Positions 8,163 through 17,165 of a stretch of 64,000 nt of DNA are shown here, piece by piece. This stretch comes from Nodularia sp. NIES-3585. GTDB lineage: Bacteria; Cyanobacteriota; Cyanobacteriia; Cyanobacteriales; Nostocaceae. The stretch covers positions 3,535,715 to 3,599,714 of the forward strand of contig NZ_BDUB01000001.1 of assembly GCF_002218065.1 (NCBI RefSeq). The letters are read 5' to 3'. The translations under genes were made by a program, and so were the position numbers. Below the pieces are notes generated by a model. That model saw only the letters and a program-made list of their open reading frames with translations. It ran no database searches and was not told the DNA's origin. How positions within the stretch are numbered: the stretch's first letter is position 1; each line of letters opens with the position of its first letter.

Positions 8163-9407
8163 ATGTTGTCTTCAGACGGCAAATCAACTGATACAAGAGT
8201 AATTGGGCAGCAAGTATTACCCAAAATTGCAGCCAATTGGGAGCAAAGACGCGAGGAAGTCTTTCATCTGATTGATAGTCTTTTATCCTTTGAAGCTTGC
8301 CTGCACTACCAAATTGCGCCCTTTGGAATAGAAGGAAATCAGCTGCTATTAGGTATGGTTGATCCACAAGATAGTGAATCCCTAAATTACGTAAGTCGGA
8401 TTGTATCTTATATTAACTGCACCTTAGTGGCTCAAGAAATCGCTATCGACACACACAGCACTATACTATCGGCTTACCTCAACCATCAAAATACATTCCA
8501 CCCAGATGCTAAACAAGTGGATCAGCAAGAGGCCAAATTAGCCTCAGAAAAGAGCAAAATTACTATGATCAACGAACTGATCCAATCTACAACTGCCTCC
8601 TCTAAACCCGATCAGGAAACATTGATCTCGTTTCCTCAGACACAAACCCCACAATCTTCTGAGCAACACCAAGATTTTTTACCCAAGCCAAATCCAGATA
8701 ACTTATCTCCAACTGGCACCCCCAGTCCTCCCGTCCATGAGCAGCCACAAAACGACTCTGCTAGGTTAAAATTACTCAGTAAATTAACTGTTTTACAAGT
8801 AGATTTTCCAGAAGAATTTATTCCTGTTGAGATGCTGGCCAGCCTACCACCCAAGAAATTACTCAAAGAATTACTGGGAAGAGTTTTGAATGGGGGAATT
8901 GGTCGCTTGTATTTGGAAAGACAACCTTACCAAGGTAAAATAATTTTGAGTAATAATGGAGTCATGCAGTTTGGATTAGAAAATATTCCCCTTTCCGTAT
9001 TCCAAGGAGTGCTGAATCAATTGAAGTGCTTTGCTTCCCTACCTTTTAGCAAACTTGTAGAACCAAAACAAGTAGAAAAAGAATGTCTATATCAAAAAAA
9101 TCGTTTGTTATTACGCCTGCGGGTAATGCCAGGAACTTACGGTGAAGAGGCGACACTACAAGTATTGAAGGGAACGGCTTTAGAGTTTTATCAACAACAA
9201 CAGTTAGCCCGCCTGAGTCGTGATGCTTTGGGAATTTCGCAACAACTCAGCTTTAAGTTACATGAACTGCAACAACGAATTTTTCTGAATCCCAGCCTAA
9301 AATCTGAGCAATTGACAGCTGTATCGACCTTAAATCAGCTAGTAAAAAATTTAGACCAGCAGATAAAAATATTGCAAGAAACGAGTGAGACACCAGAAAA
9401 CAGCTAA
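8163..9407 (+). CDS. PilB/GspE-like protein lacking the ATPase core
   Basis: 414 residues. Residues about 20-105 match the MshEN-type N-terminal domain of type IV pilus and type II secretion ATPases (IAPFGIEGNQLLLGMVDPQD). Residues 110-205 are a Pro/Gln/Ser-rich linker. Residues about 225-340 match the PAS-like N1 domain that precedes the RecA core in PilB (LLKELLGRVLNGGIGRLYLE, then LRVMPGTYGEEATLQVL). After this, where GPTGSGKT should follow, there is only a coiled helical tail (residues 345-414). No Walker A or B is present. It may be a regulatory partner of the pilus extension motor or a c-di-GMP sensor through MshEN; this is inference. It stands alone between regulators. Confidence 0.65.
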   Translation: MLSSDGKSTDTRVIGQQVLPKIAANWEQRREEVFHLIDSLLSFEACLHYQIAPFGIEGNQLLLGMVDPQDSESLNYVSRIVSYINCTLVAQEIAIDTHSTILSAYLNHQNTFHPDAKQVDQQEAKLASEKSKITMINELIQSTTASSKPDQETLISFPQTQTPQSSEQHQDFLPKPNPDNLSPTGTPSPPVHEQPQNDSARLKLLSKLTVLQVDFPEEFIPVEMLASLPPKKLLKELLGRVLNGGIGRLYLERQPYQGKIILSNNGVMQFGLENIPLSVFQGVLNQLKCFASLPFSKLVEPKQVEKECLYQKNRLLLRLRVMPGTYGEEATLQVLKGTALEFYQQQQLARLSRDALGISQQLSFKLHELQQRIFLNPSLKSEQLTAVSTLNQLVKNLDQQIKILQETSETPENS

Positions 9408-9779
9408 GAGCAATTAATTCTATCCGTGAAAGCGCTGTTTTTGTTCCCAGACAATTCTTATGTTGTAATGTAATTTGAGACTAAACATTTTGGAAGTTTT
9501 GGTGTAATTTCGCAAAAAAACGCTGAAAACCCTTGATAAACATCAACTCAGTGCCGCTTTTCGTACTTTAAGCAGGGAAGTGTCAAAGTAGCCAACTTAA
9601 TGTTTCTGGCTTTTGTGTAAGACGCTTTGCGAATGTTGCTACCGAAGAACTGGAAGTGAAGAACATGACTTGTAAACCTAAGAAAGGTAAACACAAAAAA
9701 CAAAAGACCAGTTTAAATAAGTCGGTAAATAAGCGGAGCCAGCTAGAGGTAGTTATTACTCATTTATTTTAGATAATAT
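9408..9779. other. Intergenic region upstream of the Crp-type gene
   Basis: 372 bases. It contains a 35-codon basic frame (9665-9772) described separately. The segment AGCAGGGAAGTGTCAA at about 9570 resembles GCAGGGGAGTGTCAA at about 11023, in the other long spacer that flanks the crp-like gene, which may be a short dispersed element. Confidence 0.45.
9665..9772 (+). CDS. Possible small basic peptide, 35 residues
   Basis: ATG at 9665, TAG at 9770-9772. The product begins MTCKPKKGKHKKQKTSLNKS, so the N-terminal 20 residues are dominated by Lys. The ribosome binding site is weak (GGAAGTGAAG further upstream). It ends 7 bases before the crp-like start. It could be a short upstream peptide or simply the leader of the crp mRNA; support is limited to the open frame and odd composition. 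Confidence 0.25.
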   Translation: MTCKPKKGKHKKQKTSLNKSVNKRSQLEVVITHLF

Positions 9780-10463
9780 ATGCAGACTGAGGTTTTTAGT
9801 CAACTTTTCCCCTTACTAAGTACAGCCAACCCACAGACTTTGGAATGGCTACTCAACGTGGCGATTGAACACGAATACCCTGTGGGACGAGCCGTGTTGA
9901 TGGAAGATGCCTGGGGTAACGCAGTTTACTTTTTAGTTTCCGGCTGGGTGAAAGTCCGACGCACCTGCGGAGATGATTCTGTAGCTCTGGCAATTTTAGG
10001 TCAAGGTGATTTTTTTGGCGAAATGGCAATTTTGGATGAATCCCCGCGTTCAACTGATGTTATTGCCCTTTCGTCAGTGAAATTGTTGAGTATTTCTAGA
10101 GAGCGTTTTATTCAAATATTATTTAAAGATCCGCAGTTGCATCACCGGATGTTGCAACTGATGGTGCGGCGATTGCGACAAATTAACCAGCGCTTACAAA
10201 TCCGCTCTTATCCGCCTGCTGTCAAACTTGCTCATACCTTAGTCAATTTGGGCGAAAGCTATGGACAAGAATCAAGCCAAGGGAAGAAAATTTTGAATAT
10301 TCCTTTTAAAGATTTAGCCGAAGTGACAGAAATTGGTGTGGAAGAAACTACAAAAATCATGCAAAAACTAGATGAAAAAGGTTGGATCATCATTGACAAT
10401 GCCAACAATATTATTAATCTCATCAACTTGAAAAAGTTGATTAACCTAGCAGGACAGGTTTAA
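9780..10463 (+). CDS. Crp/Fnr-family transcription regulator, cAMP-receptor-like
   Basis: 227 residues. Residues 10-125 form a cyclic-nucleotide-binding domain with the phosphate-binding cassette GEMAILDESPRST: Glu81, Arg90 and Ser91 stand where E. coli CRP uses Glu72, Arg82 and Ser83 for cAMP, so ligand binding is plausible. A dimerisation helix follows (residues 118-145) and then a winged helix-turn-helix (about 165-205, IPFKDLAEVTEIGVEETTKIM). Cyanobacterial relatives such as SYCRP1 and AnCrpA bind cAMP and regulate motility and nitrogen-fixation genes; this protein looks closest to that class but the symbol is not certain. No Fe-S Cys set is present, so it is not an Fnr oxygen sensor. Confidence 0.85.
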   Translation: MQTEVFSQLFPLLSTANPQTLEWLLNVAIEHEYPVGRAVLMEDAWGNAVYFLVSGWVKVRRTCGDDSVALAILGQGDFFGEMAILDESPRSTDVIALSSVKLLSISRERFIQILFKDPQLHHRMLQLMVRRLRQINQRLQIRSYPPAVKLAHTLVNLGESYGQESSQGKKILNIPFKDLAEVTEIGVEETTKIMQKLDEKGWIIIDNANNIINLINLKKLINLAGQV

Positions 10464-11138
10464 ACTCAACGTTATGCGTTTGTTTGCTCCCAGAATTCCC
10501 AATATCAAGGTTAGAACACCAAAATATTTACGAAATTGCCCTTTCTGCATCATGATAAATGTATTGGTTTGGATATGAATTTATTAAATGTGGGAAACTA
10601 CTTATATTGGGTAAATCTCAGGCTAGTGCCGCAAGGGGTTGATAAAATGTCACAAAGCTGATTTTATAGGCTTTTGATTGATTTAAAATAGTAAACCAGC
10701 GCTGCATCCAGGTTAGCCTGACTCAGAAGACTCGTGTATCGCTAAAACATCAGATTCTCTAACACTATGTGTGTCGGAGGCATCACCTAAATGTTTGTAC
10801 TATTTATACAGACCTGTACTAGTTAAATGTCTTCAGAAGTTGATCATACTCATATTTGCTCGAATTGCAGCAATAAAACAGATAGAAATGTGTAGAGATG
10901 TGGCAAATACTCCAGTGGTTTTCATTCCAGGATGTAGCAGTTCGGTAGGGTATAGGGTCAAGATGCTTCCTGGGGGTAAATTCGGAGCAATCCCCGTGCA
11001 GCAAGAATTCCCTGACTTTTGAGCAGGGGAGTGTCAATCAGTCTTAAGTGTACATTTGTTAACTATTAACTATTGACTATTGACCATTAACTATTGACTA
11101 TTAACTATTGACTCAGAATTTATAACTCTTAATTACAG
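10464..11138. other. Long intergenic region before the M61 peptidase
   Basis: 675 bases. No convincing gene: the best frame (10771-11022) needs a GTG start and resembles no family. CCCTG at about 11010 and CAGGG at about 11023 can form a short hairpin near the 3' end, followed by GAGTGTCAA, a phrase also seen near 9575. At 11055-11112 there is a near-tandem run of ATTAACTATTGACTATTGAC units just before the peptidase ATG. A small RNA in 10760-11040 is possible but not shown. Confidence 0.4.
11055..11112. repeat. Degenerate tandem repeat (TTAACTATTGACTA units)
   Basis: About four imperfect units of TTAACTATTGACTATTGAC lie directly upstream of the M61 start at 11139. Similar text (TTTGACTATTGAC) appears near 6400 and ATTAACTGTTGACTG near 48950, so this is a dispersed simple repeat. 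Confidence 0.55.
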
Positions 11139-12923
11139 ATGACCGAAGCAACAGCACCTTGTATCGAGATTGGCGTCCAGGAAACAGTACCGATGATTCA
11201 TTACCTGGTAGCAATGCCTCAACCAGAAACACATCTGTTTGAAGTGACATTGCAGCTAATCAACCACTCATCGAAAATCCTTGACTTGAAAATGCCTGTA
11301 TGGACACCAGGCTCATACTTAGTGCGAGAATACGCCAAAAATTTACAATATTTTGCCGCTTTTGCTGGGGATAAGCCTTTGCCTTGGCGAAAAATTAGTA
11401 AAAACCACTGGCAGGTCAATACAAGTGGTGTTTCAGAGTTAACTGTGCGTTACCGGATGTTTGCTAATGAGCTATCGGTACGGACGAATCATTTGGATAC
11501 TACCCACGGCTATTTCAACGGTGCAGCCATGTTTTTTAGACTCCCTGGTTGGGAGAGTCTACCAATTCAGATTACCGTCGTACCACCACACCCAGAATGG
11601 CGGGTAACTACTTCTCTACCACCAGTGGGTGAGCAAGCCCATACTTTCTTGGCTGAGGATTTTGATACCCTTGTGGATAGCCCTGTGGAAATTGGTAGCC
11701 ACCAATCATATTACTTTGAGGTTTTGGGAAAGCCCCATGAACTGGCTGTTTGGGGACAAGGTAATTTACAATCACAGCCAGCTATTGCGGATATCCAAAA
11801 AATTATCCAGGTAGAAGCGCAGATGTTTGGGGGTTTACCCTACGAACGATATATTTTTCTACTGCATTTATTTGCCCAAGCTTATGGCGGTTTGGAGCAT
11901 AAAAATTGTTGCTCATTAATTTACCAGCGTTTTGGGTTTCGCTCTCAGGAGAAGTACGAGCGCTTTGTGCAATTGGTGGCACATGAATTTTTTCACTTGT
12001 GGAATGTCAAGCGCATTCGCCCTAAAGGTTTAGAAGTTTTTGATTATGAACAGGAAAACTATACTCCTTCTTTGTGGTTCTGTGAGGGAACTACAAGTTA
12101 CTACGATTTACTGATTCCTTTGCGGGCTGGCATTTATGATGCTAAGTCTTATTTAAATCATTTGAGTAAGGAAATTACCAGATTTCTGACTACGCCAGGA
12201 CGCAAGGTGCAACCTTTAGCTGAGTCGAGTTTTGATGCTTGGATTAAACTGTATCGTCCAGATGCTAATAGCAACAATTCCCAAATGTCCTACTACTTAA
12301 AGGGGGAAATGGTGTCTTTGCTGCTAGATTTGCTGATTAGAGCGCGACATGGTAATCAGCGATCGCTTGATGATGTGATGCGGCAAATGTGGCGGAAATT
12401 TGGGCAACCGGAAATTGGCTACACTCCCGAACAGTTACAGGAGGTGATTGAATCGGTGGCGGGTGTGGATTTGGCTGATTTCTTTGAATGCTATGTAAAT
12501 AGCACTGATGAATTACCTTTTAATCATTACCTAGAACCTTTCGGCTTACATTTGGTGGCGGAACGGGAAGAAGAACCTTATTTAGGTGTGAAGGCAAAAA
12601 CCGAACATGGGCGAGAAGTAATTAAATCTGTCGAAGTCGGTTCACCTGCACAATTAGCGGGAATTGATGCAGGCGATGAGTTGTTAGCTATTGCGGGAAT
12701 CCGCTTATCAGCTCATCAACTAAGCGATCGCCTCAAAGATTACCAACCAAACGACACTCTGGAAGTTACAGTTTTTCATCAAGATGAATTACGTACCTAT
12801 TCTGTTACCCTCGCTACACCACGTCCGACTAAATTTCAGATCCTGCCAGTACATAATCCCGATCCCTCGCAGAAAGAGAATTGTGCAGGGTGGTTAGGCG
12901 CACCGATAGTTACTCTTCGTTGA
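11139..12923 (+). CDS. M61-family glycyl aminopeptidase-like metalloprotease with PDZ domain
   Basis: 594 residues. The N-terminal domain (residues 15-180) has the M61 beta-sandwich signature (MPVWTPGSYLVREYAKN). The zinc site is intact: HEFFH with His282, Glu283 and His286 followed by LWNVKRIRP, and the downstream third-ligand segment FCEGTTSYYDLL. Residues about 480-560 form a PDZ domain (PYLGVKAKTEHG, VGSPAQLAGIDAGDELLAI) that probably positions substrate C-termini. There is no signal peptide, so a cytosolic location is likely. Members act on peptides with N-terminal Gly or Ala, but the physiological substrate in cyanobacteria is not known. The gene converges on the AAA protein 11 bases downstream. 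Confidence 0.92.
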   Translation: MTEATAPCIEIGVQETVPMIHYLVAMPQPETHLFEVTLQLINHSSKILDLKMPVWTPGSYLVREYAKNLQYFAAFAGDKPLPWRKISKNHWQVNTSGVSELTVRYRMFANELSVRTNHLDTTHGYFNGAAMFFRLPGWESLPIQITVVPPHPEWRVTTSLPPVGEQAHTFLAEDFDTLVDSPVEIGSHQSYYFEVLGKPHELAVWGQGNLQSQPAIADIQKIIQVEAQMFGGLPYERYIFLLHLFAQAYGGLEHKNCCSLIYQRFGFRSQEKYERFVQLVAHEFFHLWNVKRIRPKGLEVFDYEQENYTPSLWFCEGTTSYYDLLIPLRAGIYDAKSYLNHLSKEITRFLTTPGRKVQPLAESSFDAWIKLYRPDANSNNSQMSYYLKGEMVSLLLDLLIRARHGNQRSLDDVMRQMWRKFGQPEIGYTPEQLQEVIESVAGVDLADFFECYVNSTDELPFNHYLEPFGLHLVAEREEEPYLGVKAKTEHGREVIKSVEVGSPAQLAGIDAGDELLAIAGIRLSAHQLSDRLKDYQPNDTLEVTVFHQDELRTYSVTLATPRPTKFQILPVHNPDPSQKENCAGWLGAPIVTLR

Positions 12924-12934
12924 TGGTGAACCAC

Positions 12935-14323
12935 CTACACTGATCTGTCGCTACAGTGTAGGCTTCCCAACTCCTTGGGGATAGTCAAATCTTTAACAGT
13001 GTGAAGTTGGCTGCGAAAATATAAACGATACAACTCACACGCAGGAGTGCAGCGATCGCCTTCCAGGTGTACTAGCCCCATACTATGTAATTTATATGCT
13101 ATGAGTGGCTCCAATTTCACATCATTGCTCGCAGTAATTACCTCAGAGAAAGCAGTCGCCAATTCTGGCTCCCCTTGCAGTACCAATACATACTGCCTTA
13201 AATACTCATGATAAATTCCCGCCGTCGTTGCCGCTTGGACTAGTACTGCCTGTAGATTCCCTGCTAACCCTCCCCTACCCACAAGGTGATACAAAGCCAA
13301 TCTGATTAAATAAGGATGTCCCCCCACCATTGCCATTAAACTTTCAGTATTCTGACTATTTTCCCAATGTAATCCGTGACGTTGTGCTAGCTCCTCTACT
13401 TGCTCTTTGGTAAAATTCGGCAACTTAATCAACAACCCCAGACTGAACGGGGATTTCGTCAAATTTAAAGGAACCAGAATTTCCTGAGCATAAACCAATA
13501 CCAGACGGAGTTTTTGCCAAATTTCCACCATTTTGGACTGTTCATACCAAGAACGGATTAATGACAGAAATTCCCCAGCCATCTCAGGATACTCAAATAC
13601 CCAATCGACTTCGTTCAATACCAAAACCACAGGACTTTTCACAGCAGCCAACAAATACTTTTGAAAATAGATAGTACAGCTAACTTTACTACCCATATCC
13701 TCATCCCAATAATCATTAAGTTTTGGTTCTAGCTGTAACTCCCGGCTGACATTGGCACACAACCAGCGCAAAAACTTATCCAAACTGCTAAAAACTGCTT
13801 GATCAGCTTGCTGAAAATCCAGACTTACGGTGCGAAAACCTTCATTAGTAGCCCGTGCAATTAGCCTGAGAATCAGAGAACTTTTACCCATCTTCTTAGG
13901 GGCTTGGATGCAGATAACACTTCCTGGTGTAGCTATTTCTGCATAGGCAAGTTCTTCAACTGGTGGGCGAGGAATGTAAAATCTAGAGCTAAGGGATACT
14001 GGTCCATTGGGAAATTCCAGAGATATGGCGGTTGCGGCGCGGTTAAACTCCTTAATTAACTGCTGATGGGTTTTGCTCAGAGGGCGAGATGACAACGTTT
14101 GATAAAAGTTAGATTTATGAATGGGTTCCCGCCAAAAATCGCTTAACAATTGCCATAAATGAGCAGCAACTTTCCGCACACGCTCTTCCCCATAGTGGGC
14201 TTCAAAGGCTATACTTGTATAAGTTTTTCCCTCCCAAGCACAACGCAGGATTATTTCTTGGAGTGTCGTCAAACCATTAACTTGGCTGGCTTTTAGTAGC
14301 AATACGACTTGATCTATAGTCAT
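12935..14323 (-). CDS. AAA-like STAND-type ATPase with vMAP N-terminal HTH
   Basis: 462 residues. Residues 1-85 match the helix-turn-helix domain found at the N-terminus of vWA-MoxR-associated proteins in cyanobacteria (LRCAWEGKTYTSIAFEAHYG, then LWQLLSDFWREPIHKSNF). Residues about 105-400 are an AAA_35-like ATPase: sensor entry FYIPRPPVEE, a P-loop APKKMGKSS where the first Gly is Ala, a Walker B VVLVLNEVD, and GGHPYLIRLALYHL near 330. No WD40 or other repeat follows; the C-terminus is a small winged-helix-like segment. Relatives occur in conflict and signalling systems, often with CHAT or caspase-like partners, but no such partner lies beside it. Function is therefore open. Confidence 0.75.
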   Translation of the reverse strand: MTIDQVVLLLKASQVNGLTTLQEIILRCAWEGKTYTSIAFEAHYGEERVRKVAAHLWQLLSDFWREPIHKSNFYQTLSSRPLSKTHQQLIKEFNRAATAISLEFPNGPVSLSSRFYIPRPPVEELAYAEIATPGSVICIQAPKKMGKSSLILRLIARATNEGFRTVSLDFQQADQAVFSSLDKFLRWLCANVSRELQLEPKLNDYWDEDMGSKVSCTIYFQKYLLAAVKSPVVLVLNEVDWVFEYPEMAGEFLSLIRSWYEQSKMVEIWQKLRLVLVYAQEILVPLNLTKSPFSLGLLIKLPNFTKEQVEELAQRHGLHWENSQNTESLMAMVGGHPYLIRLALYHLVGRGGLAGNLQAVLVQAATTAGIYHEYLRQYVLVLQGEPELATAFSEVITASNDVKLEPLIAYKLHSMGLVHLEGDRCTPACELYRLYFRSQLHTVKDLTIPKELGSLHCSDRSV

Positions 14324-14582
14324 TCGCCATCGGCCTTACTTCTGTATGACATTTCCTCACATGATTGTTTAACCTCAAAGTTGAGGTTCTGAGGATTGAA
14401 ATTAATGTAGCCTCCCAAATTGGAGAGAAAGCCCGTTTTTTTGCCAAAAAGCTACAAATACAGCTTGACAATTTTGCTTTTATCTGAAACATCTCACATA
14501 TATTGATTTTAGAATTTTTTAGATCATAATTCCCCAGGTATTCCAGGCAATTAATTCGTGATTTTAGATACTCATTATTTAA

Positions 14583-14614
14583 CCCACTCCCTACTCCCTA
14601 CTCCCTACTCCCCA
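14583..14614. repeat. Short tandem heptamer repeat (CCCTACT)
   Basis: Four near-identical CCCTACT units between an AACCCACT start and a CCCCAG end. The same start and end frame a repeat at 49031-49061. This is the STRR type known from heterocystous cyanobacteria. Confidence 0.8.
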
Positions 14615-14780
14615 GTTATAGATGCAGAAAATGTAGCCAATTTTTGCTCAGGTCTGACATGAGCGATCGCGACAGAGGTTACATTCATCTGTTTAAGTTT
14701 TCCTATATTTAATTCAGGATTAGTAATACTTTGTTGATATATAGGAATCCGATTTGATTATTGAAAAAATCTAAGTATAT

Positions 14781-14859
14781 GTAGGGTGTGTTATGGCTTT
14801 AGCCTCACGCACCGTCTTCTGAGTCTTGGTGCCGTACTCTCCTGGATCACACACCCTAA
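14781..14859. repeat. MITE-like palindromic element, copy 1
   Basis: Starts GTAGGGTGTGTTATGG and ends ACACACCCTA, giving terminal inverted repeats of about 9-11 bases. Internal CACGCACCG is the second conserved block. Related copies are at 26401-26497, 33255-33334 and 55935-56014. There is no coding capacity. Confidence 0.65.
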
Positions 14860-14978
14860 GTGTGTTTCATAAATCAAATATGAGTCCTATATTTTTGAAA
14901 ATTCTCATGTTTATTTTCAGGTGCTAACACAGCGTAGAGAAAGAAGCCCAAAATATCTTCCTCATCTGATCAGCCGCT

Positions 14979-17003
14979 ATGCATATCACAGAACCCGCTA
15001 CCTACCAAATGGAAGCTCATGTTTCAGCGCCCAGTTCTCCAAGTTTCCCAGACCAACACCAACCAGTCCCAGGAGACTTAGAAATGAGCCAGCACTCACA
15101 AGCAGCTTTACAAATGGCCTTAGCTTCCAGTGGTCTGGGTTGGTGGAATTGGAATTTAGTTACCAATCAAACCTACTATGACCCTCAATGGAAGCGAATC
15201 TTAGGGTATAAAGTAGAAGAAATTACTCATCAGTATCAATCCTTTGAGAAACTTGTACATCCAGAGGATTTGTTAAAAGTTCAACAGGTATTGCAAGAGT
15301 ATCTTCAAGGATACATACCTAATTTTGAAATTGAATTGAGAATGTTGGCTAAATCCGGCGAGTGGAAGTGGATTTTCTCTGGTGGTCGAGTATTTAGGTG
15401 GGATGAATTTGGTAACCCCATATGGATGACAGGGACGCATAGAGATATTACCCAAGAAAAATTATCCCAAGAAACTTTGCAACAGCACCAAAAGCAGGAA
15501 CAGTTGTTAAAAGCCGTCCGAAAACACATCAATTGCTGTTCTCAACTGGAGCCGTTACTGCAAAATGTATTACAAGAAATCCAACAATTTTTGCAGATTG
15601 ACCAGACATTAATTTACTGCATTCAACCTGACGGTAGGGGTGAAGTAATATTTGAATCCGTGACCCCACCCTTCGCATCTTTGACAGATACAGATATTCA
15701 AGTTGACATACCACAGAGGGATTTAGAAGCTTACCAATCAAGCATCACAGAAGTCCCGAATACAGTACCTAAATTGTCTGGGAAAATTAATTTTCTGAAT
15801 CAATGGGAAATTCAAAGTAATTTAGTATTTCCTATTTTCTTAAAAGAACAAGATGATACAAATCCAGCATCTTCCCAAAATAAATTGTGGGGACTGTTAA
15901 TTATTTATGACTATTGCCATAACCGTCAGTGGCAGAAATGGCAAATAGATGCTGTCACACAAATCAGTCAAGAAATAGGAATAAGTATTCAGCAATATCA
16001 ACTCTGGGAACAAGTTAAAAGTGAAATTGCTAAAGGTGAGTTGGTGAAAGCACAAATCCAAGAAAAATCAGCACAACTACAAATTACCCAAGGACAATTA
16101 TTACAGAATGATCAAATGGCTAATCTTGGTCAAATTGTAGTAGAGATGGCTAACGAAATTTATAATCCTATTAACTTTATTTATACTAATCTTCATCCCA
16201 CTAGTCAGTATGCTGAAGATTTGATTAAACTAATTGAATTATATCAATATTATTATCCCCAACCGAAATCAGGAATTACATCATATTTACAACAGTTAGA
16301 CTTGAGTCTGATAAAAACAGACTTTTTAAAATTGCTTTGGTCGATGCAGTCTGGTTCTGAGCGCATTCAAGAGATTGTTTCTGCTCTGCGAAATTTCTCT
16401 AATATTGATGCAGATAAAATGCAAAAATCCAACCTACATGAGGGATTGGATAGCGTCATCAGAATATTACAGCATCGCCTCAAAAAAAATCAAGATAGAC
16501 CAGGAATTGAAGTAGTTAAAATTTTTGGAGAGTTACCTTTAATCGAGTGTTATCCTGGGGAACTCAATCAGGTATTTATGAATATTTTGAATAATGCCAT
16601 TGATGCTTTAGAAGAAAGGATGAAACAAGACTTCTCTCTGATTCCCCAGATTTGTATTCGGACAGAAGTTGTGAGTAGTCATTTATCATTAGTCACTAGT
16701 AATGAACCCCACAGAGTTGACAAACAACTTGGGGAAAAGCAAAAAGTAGTCATCCACATTTACGATAATGGGAAAGGAATACTGCCTCATATTAAAAGGC
16801 GGATATTTGAACCTTTTTTTACTACTAAACCCATGGGCAAAGCTAAGGGGTTAGGATTAGCAATTAGTCAACAAATTATTGTAGAAAAACATCATGGTAA
16901 ACTTAAATGTAATTCTCAATTAGGTCAAGGTACAGAGTTTGTGATTGAAATGAATACAACAGCCCGACACTATACCGACATCAGAAAACACGCAAGTTTT
17001 TAG
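14979..17003 (+). CDS. PAS-GAF histidine-kinase-like protein with substituted phosphoacceptor
   Basis: 674 residues, no membrane segment. Residues 45-160 form a PAS/PAC domain (SGLGWWNWNLVTNQ, then TGTHRDITQEK); residues 175-345 form a GAF domain ending LWGLLIIYDYCHNRQW; residues 345-385 are a coiled coil. The H-box reads MANEIYNP where relatives have VAHEINNP: the phosphorylated His is Asn392 (codon AAC at 16152-16154). The ATPase part looks intact, with N-box MNILNNAIDALEE, G1 DNGKGI and G2 KGLGLAIS. It therefore probably cannot autophosphorylate in the normal way and may act as a scaffold or pseudo-kinase. The ATG at 14979 gives a 40-residue polar lead; the ATG at 15009 is an alternative. 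Confidence 0.88.
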   Translation: MHITEPATYQMEAHVSAPSSPSFPDQHQPVPGDLEMSQHSQAALQMALASSGLGWWNWNLVTNQTYYDPQWKRILGYKVEEITHQYQSFEKLVHPEDLLKVQQVLQEYLQGYIPNFEIELRMLAKSGEWKWIFSGGRVFRWDEFGNPIWMTGTHRDITQEKLSQETLQQHQKQEQLLKAVRKHINCCSQLEPLLQNVLQEIQQFLQIDQTLIYCIQPDGRGEVIFESVTPPFASLTDTDIQVDIPQRDLEAYQSSITEVPNTVPKLSGKINFLNQWEIQSNLVFPIFLKEQDDTNPASSQNKLWGLLIIYDYCHNRQWQKWQIDAVTQISQEIGISIQQYQLWEQVKSEIAKGELVKAQIQEKSAQLQITQGQLLQNDQMANLGQIVVEMANEIYNPINFIYTNLHPTSQYAEDLIKLIELYQYYYPQPKSGITSYLQQLDLSLIKTDFLKLLWSMQSGSERIQEIVSALRNFSNIDADKMQKSNLHEGLDSVIRILQHRLKKNQDRPGIEVVKIFGELPLIECYPGELNQVFMNILNNAIDALEERMKQDFSLIPQICIRTEVVSSHLSLVTSNEPHRVDKQLGEKQKVVIHIYDNGKGILPHIKRRIFEPFFTTKPMGKAKGLGLAISQQIIVEKHHGKLKCNSQLGQGTEFVIEMNTTARHYTDIRKHASF

Positions 17004-17165
17004 GTAAGATTTAAGTAATCAAGCCCTGGACTGTCAGCTTTATTGTTACCAAATGGGGATGCACCTGAATTGAATGGCTAAAATCGCTCATGCTAAACTT
17101 CAATAAGTTATCCAAATAGTTAACTTGATTGAGAGATTTGAAACCACTTTTTGAGAAACCTAATT

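Larger units (their letters stand above)
14324..14978. other. Intergenic region with a repeat-rich core
   Basis: Holds the upstream region of the divergent AAA gene and PAS kinase, a heptameric CCCTACT repeat (14583-14614), one copy of the MITE-like element (14781-14859) and AT-rich sequence. No gene is supported; the open frame at 14921-15181 is in another frame than the kinase and has no family resemblance. Confidence 0.6.

Noticed and set aside
10771-11022. 83-codon frame in the spacer before the M61 peptidase
   Set aside because: It needs a GTG start, has no ribosome binding site and no recognisable motif; the region may hold a small RNA instead.
14921-15181. 86-codon frame at the start of the PAS kinase
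   Set aside because: It is in another frame than the kinase, which has the clear PAS match, and it ends inside that domain.
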